Source of the DNA: Phocaeicola_A sp045545095
Lineage (GTDB): Bacteria > Bacteroidota > Bacteroidia > Bacteroidales > Bacteroidaceae
Length of the DNA: 64,000 nucleotides
Direction of reading: 5' to 3'
Assembly (NCBI GenBank): GCA_045545095.1
Contig: JAZQAG010000018.1
Location: 1-64,000 of the forward strand
Numbering within the stretch: position 1 is the stretch's first letter; every line of letters starts with the position of its first letter. Shown piece by piece: positions 34,983 to 43,566 of this stretch. The position numbers and the translations under genes were made by a program. A model generated the notes under the pieces. The model was given only the letters and a program-made list of their open reading frames with translations. It was not told the origin of the DNA and searched no databases.

Positions 34983-35633
34983 ATGAACAATCATGTACTA
35001 AGCGCTTTGATGAAAACGGAATTTGAGTTTGACCGAACGTCGTATCTGACGTTAAAAGAATCCTGTTACAAACTATTAAAGAAACACGTCCCCGGTCTAT
35101 TGGAGATGTCCCCCAAAGACATTATAGAATTCATCAAACATGCAGGGAGTATTGCCGGAGAGTATTACAATACAGACATACGCTTTGACCTGGAAACTTA
35201 CCATCGCAGACTGGAGAGCATGAAAACTAACAATAGTGAGGAACGCAAAGAGATCTATTTGCGCACAGTACATGAGACATACGAACAGAAGATAATCATG
35301 CTCTTGGTCGCCTTCTTGGGAATCTATGCCGCCCAATGCGATGATGACGACGATTTTTGGGAACCTTTCGGATTAGGAGGAAGATTTCTGCAAACAGACA
35401 ATGAATTCGAACAAATATTGAATTCCCTATGTGTACAACCCTTATACGACCTAACCCTACAACACTTTGACAGACGCATGGCTGTATCCCTAAGCGGACT
35501 ATATTCATTAGCCGTTAGCACCCTAGGGACAGAAGAATTTAAATTACACCTACAAAACTTCTTCCACTACATACAAGAACAGAGTAAACCAGAGATGGCA
35601 CTATGGGCGAACTATGCCAGACAAATTAAATAA
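34983..35633 (+). CDS. Unknown 216-residue protein
   Basis: I do not recognise this protein. It has no signal peptide and no membrane segments apart from one hydrophobic helix (about residues 100-114, KIIMLLVAFLGIYAAQ). It is mostly helical and contains the acidic run DDDDD at about 119-123 just after that helix. The AT-rich leader and clear ATG make expression likely. It is convergent with gyrB. I know of no function; a cytosolic helical or peripheral membrane protein is all that can be said. Confidence 0.6.
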   Translation: MNNHVLSALMKTEFEFDRTSYLTLKESCYKLLKKHVPGLLEMSPKDIIEFIKHAGSIAGEYYNTDIRFDLETYHRRLESMKTNNSEERKEIYLRTVHETYEQKIIMLLVAFLGIYAAQCDDDDDFWEPFGLGGRFLQTDNEFEQILNSLCVQPLYDLTLQHFDRRMAVSLSGLYSLAVSTLGTEEFKLHLQNFFHYIQEQSKPEMALWANYARQIK

Positions 35634-35672
35634 AAAATTTTCTTGAAAGGACGCAAAATACAAGAGAATCAA

Positions 35673-35740
35673 ATTAGGCGCGAATTACGCGAATCATACG
35701 GAATGCCATTCCATACCAATTCGCGCAATCCGCGCCTAAT
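35673..35740. terminator. Long hairpin between the unknown gene and gyrB
   Basis: ATTAGGCGCGAATTACGCGAAT (left, from 35673) and the complementary right arm to 35740 pair almost perfectly for about 22 bp, with an AT/GC-mixed loop of about 22 bases. It lies between convergent genes and can serve both directions. The stem is rich in CGCG/AATT steps. Confidence 0.65.
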
Positions 35741-35777
35741 AATTATTTATTTGAACTTAATCTCTCTAAAAAAAGTC

Positions 35778-37745
35778 TTATGCATCAATATTTGCATAAG
35801 TAGCATTTCTCTCGATAAAGTCACGGCGGGGAGCCACATCGTCACCCATCAACATAGAGAATATATAATCAGCCTCTGCAGCATTCTCGATGCTCACCTG
35901 CTTCAAGATACGATTCTCCGGATTCATAGTTGTTTCCCACAATTGCTCGGGATTCATTTCTCCAAGACCTTTGTAACGCTGAGTGTGAATACCGCCCTCA
36001 TTGCCACCGCCATATTTCTCGATGAAGCGCAGACGATCTTCCTCCGTATAGCAATATTCCTTCACCTTACCCTTGCTGCAGAGGTAGAGCGGCGGATTGG
36101 CAATATAGAGATGTCCACCCTGAATGAGTTGCGGCATGTAGCGGTAGAAGAGTGTCATGACAAGGGTGTCGATGTGCCGTCCATCGACATCGGCATCGGT
36201 CATGATAATTACTTTGTTATAGCGAATTTTATCGATATTGGCAACCTTGCTGTCTTCGCCATCGATGCCAAAACGGATACCCATAGCTTGGATAATGTTG
36301 TTCACCTCATCGCTCTCGAAAGCTTTGTGCCACATTGCTTTTTCCACGTTCAGAATCTTACCACGCAAAGGCAATATGGCCTGGAATTCACGGCAACGTC
36401 CTTGTTTAGCTGAACCACCGGCTGAGTCTCCCTCGACAAGGAAGAGTTCGCAACGTTCAGGATCGCGTGAAGAGCAGTCGGCCAACTTACCAGGCAGCCC
36501 ACCTCCACTCATCGGACTCTTGCGTTGCACACTTTCACGGGCCTTACGTGCGGCGATACGTGCCGTAGCGGCCAATACGACCTTATCAACAATAACTTTA
36601 GCCTCCTTCGGATGTTCTTCCAGATAATAACCCAAAGCCTCACCTACTGCCTGCTGTACAGCGCCCATCACCTCGTTGTTTCCCAACTTGGTCTTGGTCT
36701 GTCCTTCAAACTGGGGTTCAGCAACTTTCACTGAAATAACGGCAATAAGTCCTTCGCGGAAGTCTTCACCAGCAATCTCTACCTTCGCCTTCTCCAACGC
36801 CTTGCTGTCTTCGGCATATTTTTTCAATGTGCGTGTCAATGCCATACGGAAACCAGCCTCGTGCGTACCACCCTCAATAGTGTTGATATTATTCACATAG
36901 GAATGCAAGTTTTCGCGATACGAGGTATTATACATGATGGCACATTCGATGGGCACACCCTGCTTTTCGGTATTGATATAGATGACATCCTCAATCAGTT
37001 TGTCATATGATGAGTTGAGGAAACGTACAAACTCCTTCAATCCTTCTTCAGAGTAGAACACCTCACGTTTGAAGTTTCCTTCTTCATCCACTTCACGACG
37101 ATCTGTCAGTGAAATGGTGATACCCGCATTCAGATAAGCCAACTCGCGCAAACGAGCCTGCAGGATGTTGTACTTATACTCTGTGGTAATGGTGAAGATG
37201 TCTGCATCCGGCCAAAATTGCTGACGAGTACCGGTAATGGCTGTTTCGCCGATTACCTCTACAGAAGATACGGGCTTTCCGCAAGAATATTCTTGCTGAT
37301 GAATTTTGCCATCGCGATGTACCTGAGTAATCATCTTGGTAGAAAGTGCATTCACACACGACACACCCACACCGTGCAAACCACCGGATACCTTGTAAGA
37401 ACCCTTGTCGAATTTACCTCCGGCATGCAGTACGGTCATTACCACCTCCAAAGCTGACTTATGTTCCTTCGGGTGCATATCCACGGGGATACCACGTCCG
37501 TTATCCTGCACTGTGATGGAGTTGTCCTCGTTAATAGTCACTTCGATGTGCGTACAATACCCGGCAAGTGCTTCGTCGATAGAGTTATCTACCACTTCAT
37601 ACACCAAGTGGTGCAAACCTTTCTCACCTGTATCACCAATATACATAGCAGGACGTTTGCGCACAGCCTCCAAGCCTTCCAACACCTGGATGTTACTGGC
37701 GGAGTAGTCCGCTCCATTATTCAGCATTTCTTGTTCTTCTGCCAT
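35778..37745 (-). CDS. gyrB: DNA gyrase subunit B
   Basis: A 655-residue GHKL-ATPase topoisomerase subunit. N-terminal ATPase: YEVVDNSIDEALAG, DNGRGIPV, GLHGVGVSCVNALS; then the transducer, and the TOPRIM domain with LVEGDSAGGSAKQGR and DADVDGRHI; then the C-terminal tail ending QLWETTMNPENR. It introduces negative supercoils with GyrA. Length is normal for Bacteroidetes (no large C-terminal insert). A promoter box is seen about 72 bases upstream. Confidence 0.96.
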   Translation of the reverse strand: MAEEQEMLNNGADYSASNIQVLEGLEAVRKRPAMYIGDTGEKGLHHLVYEVVDNSIDEALAGYCTHIEVTINEDNSITVQDNGRGIPVDMHPKEHKSALEVVMTVLHAGGKFDKGSYKVSGGLHGVGVSCVNALSTKMITQVHRDGKIHQQEYSCGKPVSSVEVIGETAITGTRQQFWPDADIFTITTEYKYNILQARLRELAYLNAGITISLTDRREVDEEGNFKREVFYSEEGLKEFVRFLNSSYDKLIEDVIYINTEKQGVPIECAIMYNTSYRENLHSYVNNINTIEGGTHEAGFRMALTRTLKKYAEDSKALEKAKVEIAGEDFREGLIAVISVKVAEPQFEGQTKTKLGNNEVMGAVQQAVGEALGYYLEEHPKEAKVIVDKVVLAATARIAARKARESVQRKSPMSGGGLPGKLADCSSRDPERCELFLVEGDSAGGSAKQGRCREFQAILPLRGKILNVEKAMWHKAFESDEVNNIIQAMGIRFGIDGEDSKVANIDKIRYNKVIIMTDADVDGRHIDTLVMTLFYRYMPQLIQGGHLYIANPPLYLCSKGKVKEYCYTEEDRLRFIEKYGGGNEGGIHTQRYKGLGEMNPEQLWETTMNPENRILKQVSIENAAEADYIFSMLMGDDVAPRRDFIERNATYANIDA

Positions 37746-37816
37746 TTTATTTTGCTTATTAATTTCCTATTAATTTACTTCATCCAAAGCTCCCTTCCTT
37801 AGAAATAGAGAGCAAG

Positions 37817-37824
37817 CAAAGATA
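37817..37824 (-). promoter_or_regulatory. -7 box TATCTTTG of gyrB
   Basis: Read on the minus strand as TATCTTTG, with a TTG -33 element (complement of CAA at 37845-37847) 20 bases upstream. The leader to the ATG at 37745 is about 65 bases. Confidence 0.7.
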
Positions 37825-37870
37825 CATATTTATTGCTAAATGGACAAGGAAAAATGTAGAAAAATAAGCA

Positions 37871-40201
37871 CTATCTCACCACTTTCTTACCGTTTACAAT
37901 GTATATGCCTGCAGGCAGGTCGGAGAGTTTGACATGATCTGGCATACGTACACCCATTATCGTGAAAATACCATTGGCTTTGTGCGCATTATCAATAGAC
38001 ACTTCATCAGACGCCACACCGTGAATACCCGTCATATTCACGCCACCAAGCCCTTCAGCAATGCCGGCATAAGCATGTTTACGATAGTAGTCGAGCGTCC
38101 ATATTCCTACAGGAGTGTCGGCACGCCAACCACTATTAGTGGGAGAATCTGTAGGACACCAGAAGCAAATACCCGCTTGCTGGGCAGGAGGCACAATCTC
38201 CAGATATTTCTTTACTATCCATTCGTAGTGGTCGGCCATCTTATGATGCATCTCCTCAGTCATATTCGTCGTAGATACGCTATTTCCATTAGCATCATTG
38301 TACCCCATATCCAACTCGCTGACGCGGACGAGTTTTCCAGTAGCAGCCATGAGCTTGAACATATTTACAATGGCATTTTCTTTGCTTTTCTGCGTCGAAG
38401 CATTTGCATAGTAGGAGATATGCATTTGGGTGCCTATACCATCTACAACCGTCTCGCCATCAGCCTCCCACTTCTTTATCCAATTGATGAGGGACTTCAG
38501 TTTCTTATTACTATCCCAATCACTCTCAAGATTGTAGTCGTTGATGAAAAGTTTTATATCCTCGGGGCCATACTTCCGTGCCAACCGGATAGCACTGCGC
38601 ACATACTCCAAATCACCCATGTGATCCTGCCAAAAGAAGTCGCCCGAGCCATTGTCATGCTGCAATGTATAATTACCACTACCATCATCGCCTCCTCCAG
38701 AAATGGCTTCGTTCACCACATCCCAGGATTTCACCTTACCATTACAAGCTTCCATCATGCCTCTAATCCATTTATCCATGGCCCAGACAAGTGTGTCGTG
38801 TTTCTCTTGAGCAGTAAGCGGAGTGCTTTCGGGCAGCTGCAAATAGAATTCCGTTTCTTCTATCACCGGAGCAACGATACCACCACCAGCCTTTTTCATT
38901 TTGAATGTACTCAAATCTGCCCCATCAAAGGAGCCGTTCTTCATTTTCTCTACGCCACTGACTCTGAAGCTGATATTGTCAAAGTAATAGACATTGGCAT
39001 CGGCCAATTCGCTCAAGTTGAAAGCTATTGATTTGCCAGCATCGGCCAGTGTTCCTGATACCTGTACGGTCTTCCACTCTGTAGTAAACTGTATGTCACC
39101 CAAAGCCTGATAGGTCACATAGCTTCCCGGTGAATTGTGGAGTTGGGTAGAGGCTTTGGCACTCTTGTCGGCCCGCACGTCAGCTGAAAAGACAAAGCTG
39201 GCACCCTTGCTCAAGGTGGTAGGGCTGACAATCCAGAACTGATTATCCCATACCTCCGAGGTTCTGGCTGACGCTTCTACGCGGATATAACGCTTGGCTT
39301 CGTTCACCTTCATGGCTCCTACGGCCTCTTCCACTTTAATGCCCTTAATGTAAAGATCACCCACAAAATCCCCACATTGCAGAAGCAAGAAACTACCGGC
39401 AGTAGCATTCTTGTAGGTCAGTTCAATATCTTTCCATTCGGTTGCAAAGGTAGTGTTTACATTCACACCGGAGCTCCAGTCGCCCAGTTTTGTATATAGG
39501 CTGCCTTTACTACTGCCTTTGGCCGTTATAGTCACCTTATATGTTTTGCCCTTTTCCATAGGAATTCCATCCACAGCTACAAATTGCACCTCCCACGAAT
39601 TATTCTTCTTGGTCGTCTTGACATGCAAACCATTTGTTGACGAGAAGTCGATGGTAAACCCATATGCAGTTTTATCAGCCGTCCACCCGACGCTCTGCTG
39701 CGTACAGAAATCTTTCGACTTCACCTCTACATACACAAGAGTGTCCGGATTTTCAAAAGGCTCTGCCGGAACATCCTTTATCAAGCTGTTAAGCCATGCC
39801 ACAGGCTGTTGAGAATGCCAAGCCAATGTATGCCCATACACAGCAAGCCCTGCCTGCGTAGCCGCATTGACATAATTCTTCACTTGAGTAAAATTCATAC
39901 TACCGTTACTATTCACACAGCTCGACATCTTCATGGCATTACCTGCCACTGTTTCAGTAAAATTATCATTGGTGAGCCCCCTCACCATCGCATTGTTCAA
40001 ATAATTACTTACCGTAGTACCGATTCCTAACTTAAAATTAGGATATTTCTCATAATCAATATACTCTTTTAATGGAGCATATTCATTCAAGTAGCCATAA
40101 TTGGCCTCATCATCAGGATTCCCAATCTCGTACTTCTGCTGTGCAAAAGCCATAAAAGCAACCAGCGAAGTCACGACTGAAAGAAATGTTCTCTTATACA
40201 T
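37871..40201 (-). CDS. Endo-1,4-beta-xylanase, GH10 barrel split by carbohydrate-binding modules
   Basis: A 776-residue exported enzyme (signal about 1-20, ending FAQ). The GH10 barrel starts at about residue 50 (NFKLGIGTTVSNYLN...GHTLAWHSQQPVAWL to about 135), is interrupted by two beta-rich CBM4/9-type modules (residues about 145-440, each ending in an invariant aromatic pattern), and resumes near 450. Acid/base Glu498 is in WDVVNEAI and nucleophile Glu629 in RVSELDMG, so both halves are needed for catalysis. The C-terminal 30 residues (LPAGIYIVNGKKVV) resemble a type 9-type sorting tail, unexpected in Bacteroides without that system. No SusC/SusD genes are next to it. Confidence 0.9.
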   Translation of the reverse strand: MYKRTFLSVVTSLVAFMAFAQQKYEIGNPDDEANYGYLNEYAPLKEYIDYEKYPNFKLGIGTTVSNYLNNAMVRGLTNDNFTETVAGNAMKMSSCVNSNGSMNFTQVKNYVNAATQAGLAVYGHTLAWHSQQPVAWLNSLIKDVPAEPFENPDTLVYVEVKSKDFCTQQSVGWTADKTAYGFTIDFSSTNGLHVKTTKKNNSWEVQFVAVDGIPMEKGKTYKVTITAKGSSKGSLYTKLGDWSSGVNVNTTFATEWKDIELTYKNATAGSFLLLQCGDFVGDLYIKGIKVEEAVGAMKVNEAKRYIRVEASARTSEVWDNQFWIVSPTTLSKGASFVFSADVRADKSAKASTQLHNSPGSYVTYQALGDIQFTTEWKTVQVSGTLADAGKSIAFNLSELADANVYYFDNISFRVSGVEKMKNGSFDGADLSTFKMKKAGGGIVAPVIEETEFYLQLPESTPLTAQEKHDTLVWAMDKWIRGMMEACNGKVKSWDVVNEAISGGGDDGSGNYTLQHDNGSGDFFWQDHMGDLEYVRSAIRLARKYGPEDIKLFINDYNLESDWDSNKKLKSLINWIKKWEADGETVVDGIGTQMHISYYANASTQKSKENAIVNMFKLMAATGKLVRVSELDMGYNDANGNSVSTTNMTEEMHHKMADHYEWIVKKYLEIVPPAQQAGICFWCPTDSPTNSGWRADTPVGIWTLDYYRKHAYAGIAEGLGGVNMTGIHGVASDEVSIDNAHKANGIFTIMGVRMPDHVKLSDLPAGIYIVNGKKVVR

Positions 40202-40268
40202 AGTTTTAACATTTAGATTATTATTTGACTCCTATTGAGGTTCATCGAAACAACCGACAAACTTTGGA

Positions 40269-40276
40269 CAAAAATA
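40269..40276 (-). promoter_or_regulatory. -7 box TATTTTTG upstream of the xylanase
   Basis: Minus-strand TATTTTTG, about 68 bases from the ATG at 40201. No good -33 element is at the expected distance, so support is partial. Confidence 0.4.
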
Positions 40277-40392
40277 AATAAAATATGGGAATAAAAAGGA
40301 TAATACAACGACAAATGGGCAACAAAATACAAATAAGAATGAAAATGAAACACATTCAATATCGCTCACATGCTAAATACACAAAAAAATAT

Positions 40393-40423
40393 AAGGCCAC
40401 ACCTTCTATGAAGGTATGGCCTT
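40393..40423 (-). terminator. Hairpin terminator of rpsT
   Basis: AAGGCCACACCTTC (40393-40406) pairs with GAAGGTATGGCCTT (40410-40423), one mismatch, three-base loop. It lies 37 bases beyond the rpsT stop codon. On the minus strand it is followed by an A/T-rich tract (ATATTTTTTTGT). Confidence 0.8.
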
Positions 40424-40459
40424 TATAATCCACTTTTAGTGGGAACTTTCGACTTGCTA

Positions 40460-40714
40460 TTAAGCGAGTTTGCTGATATGAGCAGACAATTTAGACTTCA
40501 GGTTAGCAGCCTTGTTCTTATGAATAAGGTTTGTCTTAGCCAACTTATCCAACATCTTCTGCACTTTAGGATACAATGCAACAGCCTCTGCCTTATCATG
40601 AGTAGCACGCAACTTACGTACAGCATTACGCATAGTTTTTGCATAATATCTGTTGTGAAGCCTTCTCTTCTCTTCTTGTCTGATTCTCTTAATAGATGAT
40701 TTATGATTTGCCAT
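40460..40714 (-). CDS. rpsT: 30S ribosomal protein S20
   Basis: An 84-residue, lysine/arginine-rich helical protein that binds the 5' domain of 16S rRNA. The N terminus MANHKSSIKRIRQEEKRR and the C-terminal KTNLIHKNKAANLKSKL blocks are those of S20. It lies 43 bases downstream of the tRNA-Glu gene on the same strand, with no promoter box in between that I can see, so both are likely on one transcript from the promoter at 40886-40893. It is ended by the hairpin at 40393-40423. Confidence 0.95.
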   Translation of the reverse strand: MANHKSSIKRIRQEEKRRLHNRYYAKTMRNAVRKLRATHDKAEAVALYPKVQKMLDKLAKTNLIHKNKAANLKSKLSAHISKLA

Positions 40715-40757
40715 CTCGACTAATCTCTTAATTTTGTTCTTATATTACGTTACTTAG

Positions 40758-40829
40758 TAGCCCGTAGGAGAGTCGAACTCCTCTTTAGAGAATGAAAATC
40801 TCTCGTCCTAACCGATAGACGAACGGGCC
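40758..40829 (-). tRNA. tRNA-Glu (anticodon TTC)
   Basis: The minus strand folds as a standard cloverleaf: acceptor GGCCCGT/ACGGGCT with one G-T pair at the end, D-arm with GGTTAGG, anticodon stem AGAGA/TCTCT enclosing loop TTTTCAT (anticodon TTC), and T-arm GAGGAGTTCGACTCTCC. The discriminator is A and CCA is not encoded. Length is 72 bases including the discriminator. It lies just upstream of rpsT. Confidence 0.95.
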
Positions 40830-40885
40830 ATCCTATTTCCCACTTTCGCGGCGCAACCAAGAATACTATTTCTCATTTGCGGATG

Positions 40886-40893
40886 CAAAGGTA
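40886..40893 (-). promoter_or_regulatory. -7 box TACCTTTG of the tRNA-Glu-rpsT unit
   Basis: Minus-strand TACCTTTG with a TTTG -33 element (complement of CAAA at 40914-40917) 20 bases upstream. The tRNA starts about 57 bases downstream, consistent with a leader removed by RNase P. Confidence 0.7.
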
Positions 40894-41075
40894 CGGACTA
40901 TTTCTGAATCAGCCAAACATTTGAGCGTTTTTTTTCATCTATTTTTTATTTCCATTGTATTAAACACAGATTAAGTACCTGGCAATCAGGCAATTTAAGC
41001 AATGCAACAAAAGCTGTATAAAATGAGATTTTGATGAAAAGGGAATCATTTATTTGCGTTTTTACATTTTTAATG

Positions 41076-41083
41076 TAACTTTG
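41076..41083 (+). promoter_or_regulatory. -7 box TAACTTTG of recO
   Basis: TAACTTTG with TTG at 41054-41056, 19 bases upstream. The start of transcription near 41090 fixes the recO start at 41105 rather than any upstream ATG. Confidence 0.7.
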
Positions 41084-41104
41084 CACATACTATCATTCCA
41101 TACT

Positions 41105-41833
41105 ATGACAAACAAAACTATAGGCATAATTCTACATGGGATAAAGTACAATGACACCTCATACATTGTAGACATCTTCACCGAATCTTTCGGACGCTCC
41201 TCCTATATTATAAAAGGTATGCGCACGCGAAGGGGGAATGTCAACTTGGGCTCTTTCCACCCACTTGCCATCATTGAATTTGAGGCAACAGGGAAAAGCT
41301 CTGCACAGTTAAAACGCATTACCGAAGCACGCCTACTCTATCCATTAACATCCTTACCAAACAATCCTTTCAAAACCAGCATCGCACTTTTTTTGGGCGA
41401 ATTCCTATACCATTCCCTCAAAGAAGAGGGGACTAACCTCCCTTTATTCTCATACCTCACCCACTCCATCCAATGGTTAGACCAATGCAATGATACAAAT
41501 GCCAGTAATTTCCATCTGGTTTTTTTAATGAGATTATCACGCTTCTTAGGACTCTACCCAAACATCGAAGGATTCCAAAAGGGGGATTTTTTCGATCTAC
41601 AAAATGCAGAATTCACCCATATCCGCCCAACACATGCCCACATTCTCCTCCCAGAAGAGGCCGCACTCATCAGCATTTTAATGCGAATGAACTATGAGAC
41701 CATGCACCTATTTGCAATGAACCGCCGACAGCGCATGCGTTGTTTGGAGATTATAAACCAATACTACCGTCTCCACATACCCAATTTCCCTACCTTACGC
41801 TCATTAGAGGTCTTACAAGCTTTATTTGATTAA
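41105..41833 (+). CDS. recO: DNA repair protein RecO
   Basis: A 242-residue protein from ATG 41105 (MTNKTIGIILHGIKYNDTSY). The N-terminal OB-fold (IVDIFTESFGRSSYIIKGMRT) matches RecO: this domain binds DNA and SSB to load RecA during gap repair. The C-terminal helical part is poorly conserved in Bacteroidetes and lacks the zinc cysteines of some relatives; here there are only isolated cysteines. It is convergent with guaB and separated from it by the terminator at 41844-41865. Confidence 0.85.
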   Translation: MTNKTIGIILHGIKYNDTSYIVDIFTESFGRSSYIIKGMRTRRGNVNLGSFHPLAIIEFEATGKSSAQLKRITEARLLYPLTSLPNNPFKTSIALFLGEFLYHSLKEEGTNLPLFSYLTHSIQWLDQCNDTNASNFHLVFLMRLSRFLGLYPNIEGFQKGDFFDLQNAEFTHIRPTHAHILLPEEAALISILMRMNYETMHLFAMNRRQRMRCLEIINQYYRLHIPNFPTLRSLEVLQALFD

Positions 41834-41843
41834 TAAAAAAAGA

Positions 41844-41865
41844 GCGTGAGTCAAATAACCCACGC
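41844..41865 (-). terminator. Rho-independent terminator of guaB
   Basis: On the minus strand GCGTGGG...CTCACGC forms a hairpin followed by TCTTTTTTTA, a clear T tract. It starts about 20 bases after the guaB stop and lies between convergent recO and guaB. Confidence 0.8.
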
Positions 41866-41887
41866 CCAATATTTTCCGAATTTGCAA

Positions 41888-43363
41888 TTATTGTGGACGG
41901 CTATAGTTTGGAGCCTCACTAGTGATTGCCACATCATGCGGATGACTCTCCATAACTCCCGCATTTGTAATACGAGTAAATTTCGCATCATGCAATTTCT
42001 CAATATTAGCAGCACCGCAATACCCCATACCTGAACGAAGTCCGCCAACCAACTGATAGATGACTTCATAAAGAGTCCCTTTATAAGGAACACGAGCAGC
42101 AATACCTTCCGGAACAAGTTTTTTCACCTCAGTAACTCCGCCTTGGAAATAGCGGTCGGCCGAGCCATGCTCCATAGCCTCAAGAGAACCCATACCACGA
42201 TATGACTTAAACTTACGACCATTAAAAATAATAGTATCACCAGGCGCCTCTTCCGTACCAGCAACAAGAGAACCAATCATCACACTGTAACCGCCAGCTG
42301 CCAAGGCTTTTACCACGTCACCAGAATAACGTAGTCCGCCATCCGCAATGAGAGGAACACCTGTTCCTTCCAAAGCTTTAGCCACTTCATACACCGCCGA
42401 CAATTGAGGTACGCCTACACCAGCGACAACACGAGTTGTACAAATAGAACCTGGGCCAATACCAACCTTCACAGCATCTGCACCAGCCTCAACAAGCATC
42501 TTTGCCGCCTCTCCCGTGGCAATATTTCCAACCACAATATCTATATGAGGAAAGCGTTTTTTAGCCTCTTTCAGCTTTTCCACTACCCCTTTGGAATGTC
42601 CATGAGCAGTATCTATAACAATAGCATCAGCACCGGCATCAACCAAAGCCTGCATACGGTCAAACGTGTCGGCTGTCACACCCACACCTGCCGCCACGCG
42701 AAGACGGCCTTTACTGTCCTTACAAGCCATAGGCTTGTCTTTAGCCTTAGTAATATCCTTATAAGTAATAAGACCTACAAGTTTTCCGTCAGCATCCACT
42801 ACAGGAAGTTTCTCAATCTTATTCTCTTGCAGTATTTGTGACGCTGTCTCCATATCAGTACCTTGCTGAGTCGTAATGATATGCTCACTCGTCATCACTT
42901 CATCAATATGCTTTTCCAAATCACGTTCAAAGCGAAGGTCGCGATTAGTAACAATACCTACCAAGCGTTTTTCATCGTCAACCACTGGGATACCGCCGAT
43001 ATGATACTCTGCCATAAGAGCGAGCGCATCCTTTACCATAGAACCTCGCTTGATAGTAACCGGATCATAAATCATGCCATTTTCTGCGCGCTTAACAATA
43101 GCAACCTGACGCGCTTGTTCTTCAATAGACATATTTTTATGAATCACACCGATACCACCTTCACGAGCAATGGCTATAGCCATCTTCGCCTCAGTAACAG
43201 TATCCATAGCGGCAGTCACAAAAGGAATCTTCAACTCAATATTGCGGGAAAACTTGGTAGTCAGTTCTACCATACGAGGTAACACCTCCGAATAAGCAGG
43301 AATCAACAATACATCATCGTATGTCAATCCATCCATTACAATCTTATCTGCAATAAATGACAT
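41888..43363 (-). CDS. guaB: IMP dehydrogenase
   Basis: A 491-residue enzyme that oxidises IMP to XMP in guanine nucleotide synthesis. TIM-barrel start FVTAAMDTVTEAKMAIAIAR, a pair of CBS domains (about residues 95-205, MVKDALALMAEYHIGGIPVV and VMTSEHIITT), then the catalytic loop GPGSICTTRVVAGVGVP with the active cysteine, and the flap DRYFQGG. Length and order are standard. A promoter box is seen at 43395-43402. Confidence 0.96.
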   Translation of the reverse strand: MSFIADKIVMDGLTYDDVLLIPAYSEVLPRMVELTTKFSRNIELKIPFVTAAMDTVTEAKMAIAIAREGGIGVIHKNMSIEEQARQVAIVKRAENGMIYDPVTIKRGSMVKDALALMAEYHIGGIPVVDDEKRLVGIVTNRDLRFERDLEKHIDEVMTSEHIITTQQGTDMETASQILQENKIEKLPVVDADGKLVGLITYKDITKAKDKPMACKDSKGRLRVAAGVGVTADTFDRMQALVDAGADAIVIDTAHGHSKGVVEKLKEAKKRFPHIDIVVGNIATGEAAKMLVEAGADAVKVGIGPGSICTTRVVAGVGVPQLSAVYEVAKALEGTGVPLIADGGLRYSGDVVKALAAGGYSVMIGSLVAGTEEAPGDTIIFNGRKFKSYRGMGSLEAMEHGSADRYFQGGVTEVKKLVPEGIAARVPYKGTLYEVIYQLVGGLRSGMGYCGAANIEKLHDAKFTRITNAGVMESHPHDVAITSEAPNYSRPQ

Positions 43364-43394
43364 AGGTTTATAACGCTTTAAAATTTATTGCGTG

Positions 43395-43402
43395 CAAATA
43401 TA
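43395..43402 (-). promoter_or_regulatory. -7 box TATATTTG of guaB
   Basis: Minus-strand TATATTTG with a TTTG -33 element (complement of CAAA at 43423-43426) 20 bases upstream. It leaves a leader of about 25 bases. I see no sign of a guanine riboswitch in so short a leader. Confidence 0.7.
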
Positions 43403-43540
43403 CGCATTTTATTCATTCTGCCCAAAAAAAGCAAAAAAAAACTTGCTGAAACACGTTTGATTTAACCGTAGCAGGATCTATTCCTAATATAAAAAATAAG
43501 GGATATTCGTTGAAACTTTGGCATATTGGAGAATATGTGT

Positions 43541-43548
43541 TAACTTTG
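43541..43548 (+). promoter_or_regulatory. -7 box TAACTTTG of the helicase gene
   Basis: TAACTTTG with TTTG at 43517-43520, 20 bases upstream. Transcription starts near 43555, so the ATG at 43510 is too early and 43567 is the start. Confidence 0.7.
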
Positions 43549-43566
43549 CCCAAAAGATTTACAACC

